Origin: Paulinella micropora
Taxonomy: Eukaryota > Cercozoa > Imbricatea > Euglyphida
Assembly: GCA_009731375.1 (NCBI GenBank)
Contig: BJOX01000285.1
Coordinates: 613,768 to 635,120 of the forward strand
DNA: 21,353 bases
Direction: 5' to 3'
Made by a program: the position numbers and the translations under genes. The notes beneath the pieces are model-generated. The model searched no databases and was not told where the DNA came from. It saw nothing but the letters and a program-made list of their open reading frames with translations. This document shows positions 13,779-21,353 of the stretch, one piece after another (positions within the stretch are counted from its first letter, which is position 1; every line of letters starts with the position of its first letter).

Positions 13779-13789
13779 GATAGATAGAT

Positions 13790-13830
<41 letters not shown>

Positions 13831-13832
13831 CC
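13779..13832 (+). repeat. GATA tract
   Basis: About 50 bp of GATA follow an eight-base C run (13770 region). This is the last top-strand GATA tract before polarity changes to CTAT. Confidence 0.9.
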
Positions 13833-13885
13833 ATAGAGAGAGGCATCGAAACATGTGAAGTCTGTTCCCAAAACTACACAAACAC
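13833..13885. other. Short unique segment
   Basis: About 50 bp of unique sequence (GGCATCGAAACATGTGAAGT) lies between GATA and ACAT tracts. Confidence 0.5.
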
Positions 13886-14140
13886 ACATACAAATACATA
13901 CATACATACATACATACATACATACATGCATACATACATAAATACATACATGCATACGTACATACATACATACATACATACATACACACACACATACATA
14001 CATACATACACACATACATGCACACACAAACACACACACACACAAACACACGCACACACACGCATAACATACATACATAAATACATACATACATACATAC
14101 AACCATACATACATACACACATCCACACATACATACCCTC
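13886..14140 (+). repeat. ACAT/CA compound array
   Basis: ACAT units carry GCAT, ACAC and AATACAT variants, with a CA-rich centre at about 14019-14065. The tract is stop-free on both strands, hence the overlapping open frames. Confidence 0.9.
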
Positions 14141-14400
<260 letters not shown>

Positions 14401-14594
14401 GGGTGGGTTCAAAAGTTTATCCCCATACTTCAACCCTATCTTGCCCTGAGCTAGCGCTGTAGCCTGTAGCCCAGGTTATATGTACAGCAAGTACAGCACC
14501 CACAGATGTGTTTCCCTCAACCGCATCTCCCCACTCGCTTTCCCTTGCGAGAGTTTGAAAAAGTTGGAAAAGTCTCAAAATCGGGTCAGACAAA

Positions 14595-14849
14595 GGTGCA
14601 TTCTGGCACTGTTGATTTTACTTTATAATTGCTTTCTTCTTCTACGCCTCGAGAAAACCTATCTTGCCGCTGCAATGTTGGGGTGCTGCGGTCGTGAGCT
14701 TCCATAGGATGCAGCTAGTCAGTCCATTTTCCTCCAGTACTAATGACAGTGCGCACTCTTTGTCTCGTCCCGGTCGCCATTTTCTCCATCTTCACGTCTA
14801 CCCCTCGCCAGACTTTGAGCAGTCGGCGCTTCCATGCGGACATGATCGT

Positions 14850-14850
<1 letters not shown>
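14595..14850. other. Unique interior of the inverted-repeat element
   Basis: About 255 bp of ordinary-complexity DNA lies between the left arm and the CTAT tract. Plus-strand frames run through it but match nothing I recognise. Its right end (GGCGCTTCCATGCGGACATG) resembles the segment just right of the CTAT tract (GGGCGATTCCAAGCGGGCAT at 15028), so the tract lies between two imperfect direct copies. Confidence 0.55.
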
Positions 14851-14933
<83 letters not shown>

Positions 14934-14960
14934 CCTACCTATCTATCTATCTATCTATCC

Positions 14961-15007
<47 letters not shown>

Positions 15008-15024
15008 AATCTATCTATCTATCT
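14851..15024 (-). repeat. CTAT tract inside the inverted-repeat element
   Basis: About 43 CTAT units with CTAC, ATCC and ATCA variants. This is the first long top-strand CTAT tract of the right part of the window. It is read as GATA on the minus strand. Confidence 0.95.
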
Positions 15025-15050
15025 GTTGGGCGATTCCAAGCGGGCATGGT

Positions 15051-15273
15051 GATATGTACAGCATGCATAACACCCACAGATGTGTTTCCCTTAACCACAC
15101 CTTCCCACTTGCTCTTGCTGGAGAGAATTTAGAAAAGTTGAAAAAGTGCCGAAAATCGGGCTTTTTGTCAGATCCGATTTTTGAGACTTTTCCAACTTTT
15201 TCAAATTCCTAGTGGGGAGGTGGGGTTGAGGGACACACATTTGTGTGTGCTGTACTTGCTGTGCATATAACCT
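15051..15273. repeat. Inner palindrome within the element
   Basis: The arm copy at 15051-15163 (TATGTACAGCATGCATAACA, CCCACAGATGTGTTTCCCTT) is followed immediately by the inverted right arm (from about 15164). Together they form an imperfect palindrome of about 220 bp with almost no spacer, centred near 15164. Pairing includes GAAAAGTTGAAAAAGTGCC with CTTTTCCAACTTTTTC and CAGATGTGT with ACACATTTG. Single-stranded, it would form a long hairpin. Confidence 0.75.
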
Positions 15274-15323
15274 GGGCTACAGGCTACAGCGCTAGCTCAA
15301 GGGAAGATAGTGTTGAAGTATGG

Positions 15324-15324
15324 C

Positions 15325-15364
<40 letters not shown>

Positions 15365-15523
15365 TTACTGTTGTATGTTCTAACGTAATGGCTGCAATGC
15401 GTCTCGATGCGATATATATATATATATATATAGAAATACATATATATATATACATATTATATATATATATATATATTGTATTACTGTTGTTTCTAACGTA
15501 ATGGCTGCAATTTGTCTCGATGC

Positions 15524-15556
<33 letters not shown>

Positions 15557-15581
15557 GATAAATACTTATATATATAATATG

Positions 15582-15616
<35 letters not shown>

Positions 15617-15625
15617 TCAATGATA
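15324..15625 (+). repeat. AT-linker array with two copies of a ~49-bp core
   Basis: The core GTATTACTGTTGTATGTTCT, AACGTAATGGCTGCAATGCG, TCTCGATGCGATA occurs at 15362-15410 and, with a four-base deletion and a few changes, at 15478-15526. The linkers are AT tracts of about 65-90 bp. The architecture is the same as at 5.0-6.1 kb but the core is different. Confidence 0.9.
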
Positions 15626-15654
15626 AGTATATTGTATCAACAACTTTGAAAAAG

Positions 15655-15709
15655 TAATACTGTATAATTAAATGATAATTTTGAGCTTTTACAACGATAG
15701 TTGGTATGG
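15655..15709 (+). repeat. Dispersed ~70-bp repeat, truncated copy 1
   Basis: Contains TATAATTAAATGATAA and CGATAGTTGGTATG. The same order of motifs occurs in fuller form at 16062-16132 and 16508-16580. This copy stops exactly where the AAAT foldback begins, so the rest of the repeat is missing. Confidence 0.75.
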
Positions 15710-15810
15710 GCATAATATACTAATACATGGTTTTTATTCATTACATTTATTTATTTATTTATTTATTTCAAGGGTTTCAAACCATTGAAATAAATAAATA
15801 AATAAACAAA

Positions 15811-15879
<69 letters not shown>

Positions 15880-15932
15880 ATGAATAAATAAATAAATGTA
15901 ATAAAATAAAACCATGTATTAGTATATTATGC
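15710..15932. mobile_element. AAAT-rich foldback element
   Basis: Perfect or near-perfect inverted ends: GCATAATATACTAATACATG at 15710 pairs with CATGTATTAGTATATTATGC ending at 15932. Pairing continues through GGTTTTTATT, ATTACATTTATTTATTT and the AAAT tract. The short left arm carries about seven ATTT units (15743-15770) and the right arm about 27 AAAT units (15788-15896), so growth was asymmetric. The centre, TTTCAAGGGTTTCAAACCAT, also has local dyad symmetry. It has no coding capacity. It is probably a MITE or foldback; no target duplication was identified. Confidence 0.7.
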
Positions 15933-16011
15933 GGCTAGCCACAAATTTGACCTGTTTTGCGGGCCAGTCGGGCCGGCGAGCCCGCAAGACACGTCAATAT
16001 TGGCACGCCGC
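15931..16011. repeat. GC-rich 81-bp hairpin
   Basis: GCGGCTAGCCACAAATTTGAC at the left pairs imperfectly with GTCAATATTGGCACGCCGC at the right. The inner stem TGTTTTGCGGGC pairs with GCCCGCAAGACA. The loop is GC-rich around CAGTCGGGCCGGCGA. The hairpin begins at the last two bases of the AAAT foldback, so the two inverted repeats abut. Its nature is unknown. Confidence 0.65.
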
Positions 16012-16019
16012 ATATGTAG

Positions 16020-16064
16020 TTTTATCGGTAACCTGGCCGCATTTTGTGGAGGTGACCGATAAAA
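16020..16064. repeat. 45-bp hairpin with 15-bp arms
   Basis: TTTTATCGGTAACCT (16020-16034) pairs with AGGTGACCGATAAAA (16050-16064) with one mismatch and a 15-base loop. It is the third inverted repeat in 355 bp. It resembles a bacterial terminator in shape only; the eukaryotic context makes that reading unlikely. Confidence 0.7.
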
Positions 16065-16132
16065 TTAAATGATAAGTATATATGGTATTTCCGCGATAGT
16101 TGCTATGTGCGTGGTCGCTATTCCAATCCACC
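16062..16132 (+). repeat. Dispersed ~70-bp repeat, copy 2, up to an assembly gap
   Basis: AAATTAAATGATAAGTATAT, then CGATAGTTGCTATGTGCGTG and GTCGCTATTCCAATCCA. It ends at the N gap. The next copy at 16508-16580 has the same order, so the unit period including gap and poly-A is about 445 bp. Confidence 0.8.
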
Positions 16133-16378
16133 NNNNNNNNNNNNNNNNNNNNNNNNNNNNNNNNNNNNNNNNNNNNNNNNNNNNNNNNNNNNNNNNNNNN
16201 NNNNNNNNNNNNNNNNNNNNNNNNNNNNNNNNNNNNNNNNNNNNNNNNNNNNNNNNNNNNNNNNNNNNNNNNNNNNNNNNNNNNNNNNNNNNNNNNNNNN
16301 NNNNNNNNNNNNNNNNNNNNNNNNNNNNNNNNNNNNNNNNNNNNNNNNNNNNNNNNNNNNNNNNNNNNNNNNNNNNNN
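16133..16378. other. Assembly gap (246 N)
   Basis: The gap has an estimated size, unlike the 10-N gaps. It separates repeat copy 2 from a poly-A tract, probably because the homopolymer could not be assembled. Confidence 0.99.
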
Positions 16379-16500
<122 letters not shown>

Positions 16501-16507
16501 CTGTGTA

Positions 16508-16580
16508 TGATTAAACGATAAGTAGTATGTACAGTACTTACCTCGATAGTTGGTATGAGCGTGGTCCCCATTCCAATCCA
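16508..16580 (+). repeat. Dispersed ~70-bp repeat, copy 3
   Basis: GATTAAACGATAAGTAGTAT, then CGATAGTTGGTATGAGCGTG and GTCCCCATTCCAATCCA. It matches copy 2 with a few changes and an insertion, and confirms the full repeat whose left end is cut at 15709. Confidence 0.8.
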
Positions 16581-16700
16581 AAATATCCTCTGTAACCTGG
16601 AGAGTTATTATATATACGTATGAACAAGGTTTTAATTATGTATGTATTATGCATGTGCATGTATATGCATGTTATGTTTTTCGTACAGCTGCTTTTTTCT
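16581..16700. other. Unique segment
   Basis: About 120 bp without a repeat partner in the window. It includes a short ATGT/GCAT stretch (16638-16675). No gene or signal is supported. Confidence 0.5.
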
Positions 16701-16721
16701 ATCTATCTATCTATCTAGATG

Positions 16722-16753
<32 letters not shown>

Positions 16754-16782
16754 CCTACCTACCTACCTACCTACCTACCTAC

Positions 16783-16833
<51 letters not shown>

Positions 16834-16898
16834 CCTATCTACCTATCTACCTACCTATCTACCTACCTACCTACCTATCTTTCTATCTATCTATCTAT
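16701..16898 (-). repeat. CTAT/CTAC array
   Basis: The array is mixed CTAT and CTAC blocks: CTAC at about 16751-16785, and interleaved CTAC/CTAT at 16831-16875. It is equivalent to GATA/GTAG on the minus strand. All three plus frames are stop-free. Confidence 0.95.
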
Positions 16899-18020
16899 CT
16901 TCTTACCTCAAGGTTGTCGCGCGGGAAGTACCCGGATGGGTAGCCTAGATTATGGAATTGGTCCCACAACACACGTCGGTTACGCGGAGGTGTCGGTATC
17001 ACCTAAATACAGTCATCATCAAGGCGATGTGATGCGGTTTAGGTAGAGGTAGGTGTTGCGATCGTGTTCAGGTTATGTTATTGGTCCCCACAACACACGT
17101 TGGTCGCGCGGAGGTGTCGGTATCACCTAAAGATAATCAGGTATGTACATGGTTAACGTGGTTCGATGTGTAACGGTAGGGGGTGTGATGTGTTTCAGGT
17201 TATGGTAGTGGTCCCACAACACACGTCGGTTACGCGGAGGTGTCGGTATCACCTAACGACAGTTAGATATATACATCATCAAGGCGATGTGATGCGTTTA
17301 GGTAGAGGTAGGTGTTGTGATCGTGTTCAGGTTATGGTATTGGTCCCCACAACACACGTCGGTCGCGCGGAGGTGTCGGTATCACCTAAAGATAATCAGG
17401 TATGTACATGGTTAACATGGTTTGATGTGCAACGGTAGGGGGGTGTGATGTGTTTCAGGTTATGGTAGTGGTCCCACAACACACGTCGGTTACGCGGAGG
17501 TGTCGGTATCACCTAAAGACAGTTAGATATACACATCAAGACGATGTGATGCGGTTTAGGTAGGTGTTGTAATCGTGTTCAGGTTATTGGTCCCACAACA
17601 CACGTCGGTCGCGCGGAGGTGTCGCTATCACCTAAAGATAATCAGGTATGTACATAATTAACATGGCTTGATGTGTAACGGTAGAGGAGTGTGATGTGTT
17701 TCAGGTTATGGTATCGTTTCGGTTATGGTAGTGATCCCAGGACACACGTCCATCGCGCGGCTAAGATGGATATAGCCATCACCTAGATGACTTGATGTTG
17801 GTTGAGGTAGATTATGCGATGTGGTTTAAATCATGGGTATGTGCACAGGTTATGGTACTGGTCGCACAACACGTGTCGGTTGCGTGGAGGTGTTGGAAGT
17901 GAAAATAGATACGTGCTTCGGTTATGGTATTGTCGAGGTGATGTGATGTGTTCAGGTTATGGTATGGGTCCCACAACATACGTCGATTGCGCTTGCGTTG
18001 AGGTGTAGGTATCTCACCTT
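16899..18020 (+). repeat. ~125-bp minisatellite in an A/B dimer of ~250 bp
   Basis: The conserved box GTCCCACAACACACGTCGGT followed by GCGGAGGTGTCGGTATCACC starts near 16961, 17085, 17211, 17344, 17471, 17590, 17734, 17861 and 17968. Monomer spacing is 107-144 bp. Monomers alternate: A has TTACGCGGAGG and is followed by CATCAAGGCGATGTGATGCG; B has TCGCGCGGAGG and is followed by GATAATCAGGTATGTACATG. A-to-A distances are 250 and 260 bp and B-to-B distances 259 and 246 bp. The last three monomers are diverged, with insertions and lost boxes. No microsatellite linker is present, unlike the other arrays here. Open frames crossing it are unsupported. Confidence 0.93.
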
Positions 18021-18558
18021 GACTTTGACGGGGATATCAATTTGAAGGTGTGGTTGCGGGTCCTGAGTGGGCAGACGTGTGTCCGGAACCAGCCACAGCG
18101 TGACCTTGCCCGCCACCGTGACCTAAGACATGACGTGCCCATCACATCACATTCACATCCTTGTGCACAATGGTTATTACCGTGACCTAACACACATCAT
18201 GCGCTTACTTGCGACTCTCTGTCACACACCATCAACACATCACATCACATCATCTTATACTTCCACCTAATCTATTGCCAGATGTTGGAAGAATAACAAT
18301 AAATAACAGCAGGGCATCCGACACAACCCCTAGCGTGACCTTGCCCGATACCTTGACCTTACACACGTATCACATCACATCACATCACATCACATCACAT
18401 CATGTGCACAATGGTAAATTACCGTAACCTAACACATCTCATCACATATCTTATTTCGACCTAATCCGTGTCAAAAATATTGCAACAACAACAAAACAAC
18501 AATGGATGTATCAGACACAATCCACAACGTGACCTTGTCCGACACCGTGACCAAAAAC
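18021..18558 (+). repeat. ~200-235-bp tandem repeat with ATCAC tracts
   Basis: CGTGACCTTGCC and relatives occur at 18099, 18334 and 18528. They are followed by a CACCGTGACC or ACCTTGACC box, an ATCAC/CACAT pentamer tract and TGTGCACAATGG (near 18161 and 18403), then TTACCGT(G/A)ACCTAACACA and ACCTAATC. The third copy is cut by a GTAG array after ACCGTGACCAAAAACAAAGG. Two and a fraction copies are visible. The ATCAC tract is longer in copy 2 (18369-18401). Confidence 0.88.
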
Positions 18559-18782
18559 AAAGGTAGGTAGGTAGAAACAAAAGGTAAGTAGGTAGGTAGG
18601 TAGGTAGGTAGGAACGTAGATAAGCAGGTAGGTAGGTAGGTAGGTAGGCAGGTAGGTAGGTAGGAAGGCAGGCCGGCAGGCAGGCAGGTAGGAGGTAGGT
18701 AGGTAGGCAGGCAGGTAGGTAGGTAGGCAGGCAGGCAGGTAGGTAAGCAGGTAGGTAGATAAGCAGGTAGGTAGGTAGGGGA
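18559..18782 (+). repeat. GTAG/GCAG array
   Basis: GTAG (AGGT) units with homogeneous GCAG blocks (18664-18685, 18706-18745 region) and short AAACAAAAG and GATAAGCAGG interruptions. It ends at the core at 18783. Confidence 0.92.
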
Positions 18783-19036
18783 CCTCATTTTGACTACGGC
18801 TGAAGGCTTTACAACTATGCTGATAGAGAAGTAGCCAGTCCGGCCACACCACCTACCTACCTACCTACCTGCTTATCTGCCTACCTGTTTACCTACCTGC
18901 CTGCCTACCTGCCTACCATCCTGCCTGCCTGCCTGCCTTGCCTGCCTACCTACCTACCTACCTACCTCATTTTGCACTACGGCTGAAGGCTTCACAACCA
19001 TGCTGATAGAGAAGTAGCCAGTCCACGGCCACACCA
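18783..19036 (+). repeat. ~70-bp core duplicated around a CTAC tract
   Basis: The core from CCTCATTTTG through CTACGGCTGAAGGCTT and GCTGATAGAGAAGTAGCCAG to CGGCCACACCAC occurs at 18783-18851 and 18965-19036. The two cores are in the same orientation, but the tract before copy 1 is GTAG while the tract between them (18851-18965) is CTAC/CTGC, the complement. The linker has therefore been inverted relative to the cores, or arose independently on the other strand. Confidence 0.9.
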
Positions 19037-19152
19037 CGTCCGGATAGCCGAAGCTTAAATCTAAGATATCGAGAGCAGAGCTGTCTGGCTTCCACTGAGG
19101 GGCTCCCCAAACCTAGATGAAAATGCAGGCAGACAGGTTCGAAACAGATGGA
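19037..19152. other. Unique segment
   Basis: About 115 bp of unique sequence. GACAGGTTCGAAACAG near 19132 resembles a Pol III B box, but no A box at suitable spacing is convincing. It leads directly into a TAC trinucleotide array. Not recognised. Confidence 0.5.
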
Positions 19153-19214
19153 TCTACTACTAATACTACTACTCCTACTGCTACTACCTACTATTACTAC
19201 TATTACTATTACTC

Positions 19215-19253
<39 letters not shown>

Positions 19254-19265
19254 TTACTATTACTC

Positions 19266-19320
<55 letters not shown>

Positions 19321-19346
19321 CTACTTCTTACTACTCCTACAACTAT

Positions 19347-19400
<54 letters not shown>

Positions 19401-19418
19401 TTACTACTACTACCACCA
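19153..19418 (+). repeat. TAC trinucleotide array
   Basis: CTA/TAC units run for about 265 bp with interspersed TATTAC, CCTAC and CTTCTTAC variants. A block TATTACTATTACTCCTACTA occurs twice (about 19198 and 19251), showing a 53-bp internal duplication. Several frames are stop-free (poly-Y, poly-T or poly-L), which is not evidence of coding. Confidence 0.95.
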
Positions 19419-19570
19419 CATCCTCTTGGCAAGGCAGGTACATACATACATAGAACACAGCACAGCACATGTATATGTATATGTATATGTGTATGTATAT
19501 GTATGTATATGTATATGAATATGTATGTATATGTATATGTATATGTATATGTACATGTATATGTATGCAA
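19419..19570 (+). repeat. Short unique lead plus TATATG array
   Basis: A lead with CAAGGCAGGTACATACATAC and three CAGCA-like units is followed by TATATG hexamers from about 19469 to 19568, with ATGT interruptions. Confidence 0.85.
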
Positions 19571-19728
19571 AAGCAAACCAAACCAACACAACACACAAAG
19601 CAATACATACATGACATACGTAAAAGATACAAATATATTACAATTATTTTTCTTAACTGATTTGCTAACGTATAAGGTCAGGCTGGGGACAGCACAGCAA
19701 ACAAAGGGAAACACAGCCTTACATGCAT
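19571..19728. other. Unique AT-rich segment
   Basis: About 155 bp without tandem structure beyond short ACAC runs. It includes ATTATTTTTCTTAACTGATT. No gene, RNA or regulatory site is supported. Confidence 0.5.
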
Positions 19729-19769
<41 letters not shown>

Positions 19770-19784
19770 GTCTCTCTCTCCGTG

Positions 19785-19816
<32 letters not shown>

Positions 19817-19903
19817 CCCCTCCCCCTCTCTCTATCTCTCTCCCTATCTGTCTACCTATCTATCTACCTACCTATCTATCTATCTATCTATCTACCTACC
19901 TAC

Positions 19904-19990
<87 letters not shown>

Positions 19991-20035
19991 ACTATCTATC
20001 TATCTANNNNNNNNNNATCTCTATCTGCCTATTTC

Positions 20036-20066
<31 letters not shown>
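19729..20066 (-). repeat. CT tract then CTAT/CTAC array with gap
   Basis: A CT-rich tract (19729-19845, with GTCT, CGTG and CCCCCT interruptions) changes to CTAT/CTAC units (19846-20066). A 10-N gap lies at 20007-20016. Plus frames are stop-free. Confidence 0.93.
20007..20016. other. Assembly gap (10 N)
   Basis: Ten N bases inside the CTAT tract; the true length of the tract is unknown. Confidence 0.99.
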
Positions 20067-20068
<2 letters not shown>

Positions 20069-20796
20069 ACGGTGCTCAAAATACTTGGACTAACGGCTTG
20101 AACGGCTTCCTTTTCTTTCTCTTCTTCCTTGTCCTCCTCAAGACCCCACTCTCCATTTTGCCTTTTTCTTCAAACCCCTTGGAGAAGATTTTGCTCATGT
20201 CCACCCTTACGAAGATCCTTCGAGCCCTCGAAAAGAAGAGTCCAAAAGTGCACGTCCATCCGGACTATAAGTCACAACCCAGCATTGTCAACCCGGATTC
20301 CACCCACAGTGTTGACGCCGAGACATACTCTCATTTCGTCCAAGAAGTGCCCCGAAAGAACCAATCGAAAGAAGAAAGCACCTGATTTTGCCATCAACAC
20401 CAAGCGTATGGAAAGACATTGAAGAAGAACTCCAATCCGCCCTCCCTCTCATCCTCCCCTTATCTCTCATCCTGCATTCCGTCATAGCCGTCCAGTGTTG
20501 CATAGCCCGGGCTAGGTCCCTTCGGGGGTTTAGGCCTTTACACAATGTCATCATTGTAGCTTGCGCAAGCTTACGGTGCTCAAAACACTTGGACTAACGG
20601 CTTCCTTTTCTTTCTCTTCTTCCTTATCCTCCCACTCTCCATTCCTAGATTGCCTTTTTCTTCAACGTCCTTCCTCCTCTTCTTTTTCCAGAACACAGTC
20701 TACCCGTGATTCCCATCCCGGACACATGCACAGTACACAAATTATTGTTTGATGTGAAACTGCGTTCCTTTGCAAGGACTACATTCCTTTGCGACA
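20067..20796. other. ~730-bp mostly unique block with ~105-bp terminal direct repeats
   Basis: The segment TTACGGTGCTCAAAATACTT, GGACTAACGG and a pyrimidine-rich run with TTCCTTTTCTTTCTCTTCTT begins at 20067 and recurs at 20571-20665 (CAAAACACTT form), about 500 bp away. Between them is ordinary-complexity DNA with open frames on both strands, for example plus 20388-20597 and minus 20288-20554 (88 codons, contains KGLNPRRDLARAMQHWTAMT). I do not recognise these peptides and no start, splice or poly-A context supports them. It could be a tandem duplication, a small retroelement with terminal repeats, or exon-like debris. Confidence 0.45.
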
Positions 20797-20874
20797 TCTC
20801 ATCTATCTATCTATCTACCTATCTATCTATCTACTATCTATGTATCTATGTATCTATGTATCTATGTATCTATG

Positions 20875-20928
<54 letters not shown>

Positions 20929-20960
20929 CCTATCTATCTATCCGTCTATCCATCTATCTA
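20797..20960 (-). repeat. CTAT array with GTAT block
   Basis: CTAT units include a block of five TATGTATC-type units (about 20837-20880) and CTAC, ATCC and GTCT variants near the right end. Confidence 0.93.
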
Positions 20961-21019
20961 CCTATCTCTCTCACCCTTGCCGGAGACTGAGACGGGGTTT
21001 AGTAAGGTAAGATTGAAAA

Positions 21020-21080
<61 letters not shown>

Positions 21081-21081
21081 C

Positions 21082-21162
<81 letters not shown>

Positions 21163-21220
21163 CCTATCTCTCTCACCTTGCCGGAGACAGACGCGGGGTT
21201 TAGTAAGGTAAGATTGAAAA

Positions 21221-21312
<92 letters not shown>

Positions 21313-21313
21313 A

Positions 21314-21353
<40 letters not shown>
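20961..21353 (-). repeat. CTAT-linker array with two copies of a ~60-bp core
   Basis: The core CCTATCTCTCTCACC, CTTGCCGGAGACTGAGACGG and GGTTTAGTAAGGTAAGATTG followed by AAAAC occurs at 20961-21020 and 21163-21221, a period of about 202 bp. The second copy differs by a base in CACC(C), by AGACAGACGCGGGG, and is otherwise the same. CTAT linkers are about 140 and at least 130 bp. The array runs off the window edge, so more copies are likely to the right. Confidence 0.92.

Larger units (their letters stand above)
14423..15323. mobile_element. ~900-bp element with ~160-bp terminal inverted repeats
   Basis: The left end starts CCATACTTCAACCCTATCTT at 14423. The right end, read on the minus strand from 15323, starts CCATACTTCAACACTATCTT. 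Inverted similarity continues for about 160 bp (to about 14590 and 15163) through GAGCTAGCGCTGTAGCCTGT, AGCCCAGGTTATATG and GAAAAAGTTGGAAAAGTCTC. A third copy of the inner part of the arm lies in left-arm orientation at about 15051-15163. The interior is about 250 bp of unique DNA plus a CTAT tract. AT tracts flank both ends, compatible with insertion at TA, but a target duplication cannot be resolved in AT repeats. No transposase frame is visible, so it is probably non-autonomous. Confidence 0.7.

Noticed and set aside
16020-16064. Rho-independent terminator or tRNA-like hairpin
   Set aside because: The shape fits loosely, but the context is eukaryotic repeats, there is no upstream gene, and no tRNA arms or boxes are present.
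17166-18008. Short plus-strand open frames as small genes
   Set aside because: They lie inside the 125-bp minisatellite and repeat with it; 125 is not a multiple of three, so frames are not maintained between copies.
19130-19145. Pol III B box (AGGTTCGAAAC) marking a SINE
   Set aside because: There is no convincing A box 30-60 bp upstream, no second copy in the window and no SINE tail other than the TAC tract. The match is short enough to be chance.

Overview
This window is non-coding, repeat-dominated DNA from a eukaryotic draft assembly, with N gaps at 3929-3938, 5512-5521, 16133-16378 and 20007-20016. I find no protein-coding gene, rRNA, tRNA or CRISPR array that I can support. The long open frames are an artefact. 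Tetranucleotide tracts such as TTAC, TATC, ATGT and ACAT contain no stop codon in any of the three frames of one or both strands, so they translate as LLTY, YLSI, MYVC and TYIH periodicities. The very high density of long tetranucleotide tracts, with foldback elements and a 125-bp satellite, looks like an animal genome, perhaps an aquatic invertebrate or early-branching chordate. The sequence does not identify the species, and that guess is weak.

Layout. 1-338 is a GGGTA-rich array and 339-589 a GGATA array. 590-850 is a GC-rich unique block. 851-3491 is a 2.6-kb GTAA/GCAA array. 3492-4860 is a patchwork of short unique segments, poly-T, GTAG, GATA, GA and CA tracts. 4863-6075 is an AT-dinucleotide array with eleven copies of a roughly 40-bp core. 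6301-7653 carries a second core family, whose linkers change from AT to GATA and which contains an apparent micro-inversion. 7995-10042 has nineteen copies of a roughly 43-bp core separated by ATGT tracts. 10100-12180 holds further core-plus-GATA arrays and a foldback element. 12180-14400 is mostly GATA, ACAT, GA, CA and AT tracts around a unique block at 13346-13778. 14423-15323 is an element with inverted termini of about 160 bp. 15710-16064 is a run of three consecutive hairpins. 16899-18020 is a minisatellite of about 125 bp organised as an A/B dimer of about 250 bp. 18021-19040 has two more tandem families. 19150-20066 is TAC, TATATG, CT and CTAT tracts. 20067-20790 is mostly unique, with a direct repeat about 500 bp apart. 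20797-21353 is CTAT with two copies of a short core.

The organising principle is that most of the microsatellite DNA is not free-standing. It forms linkers of variable length between copies of short non-repetitive cores (about 40-85 bp, at least ten families). A change of core family usually goes with a change of microsatellite type. A second global pattern is strand polarity: GATA dominates the top strand up to about 13.8 kb and CTAT from about 14.85 kb on, with local exceptions at 7.4-7.56 kb and 11.4-12.0 kb. I see no gene system here. The interest lies in repeat architecture and mechanism, and assembly error must be excluded first.
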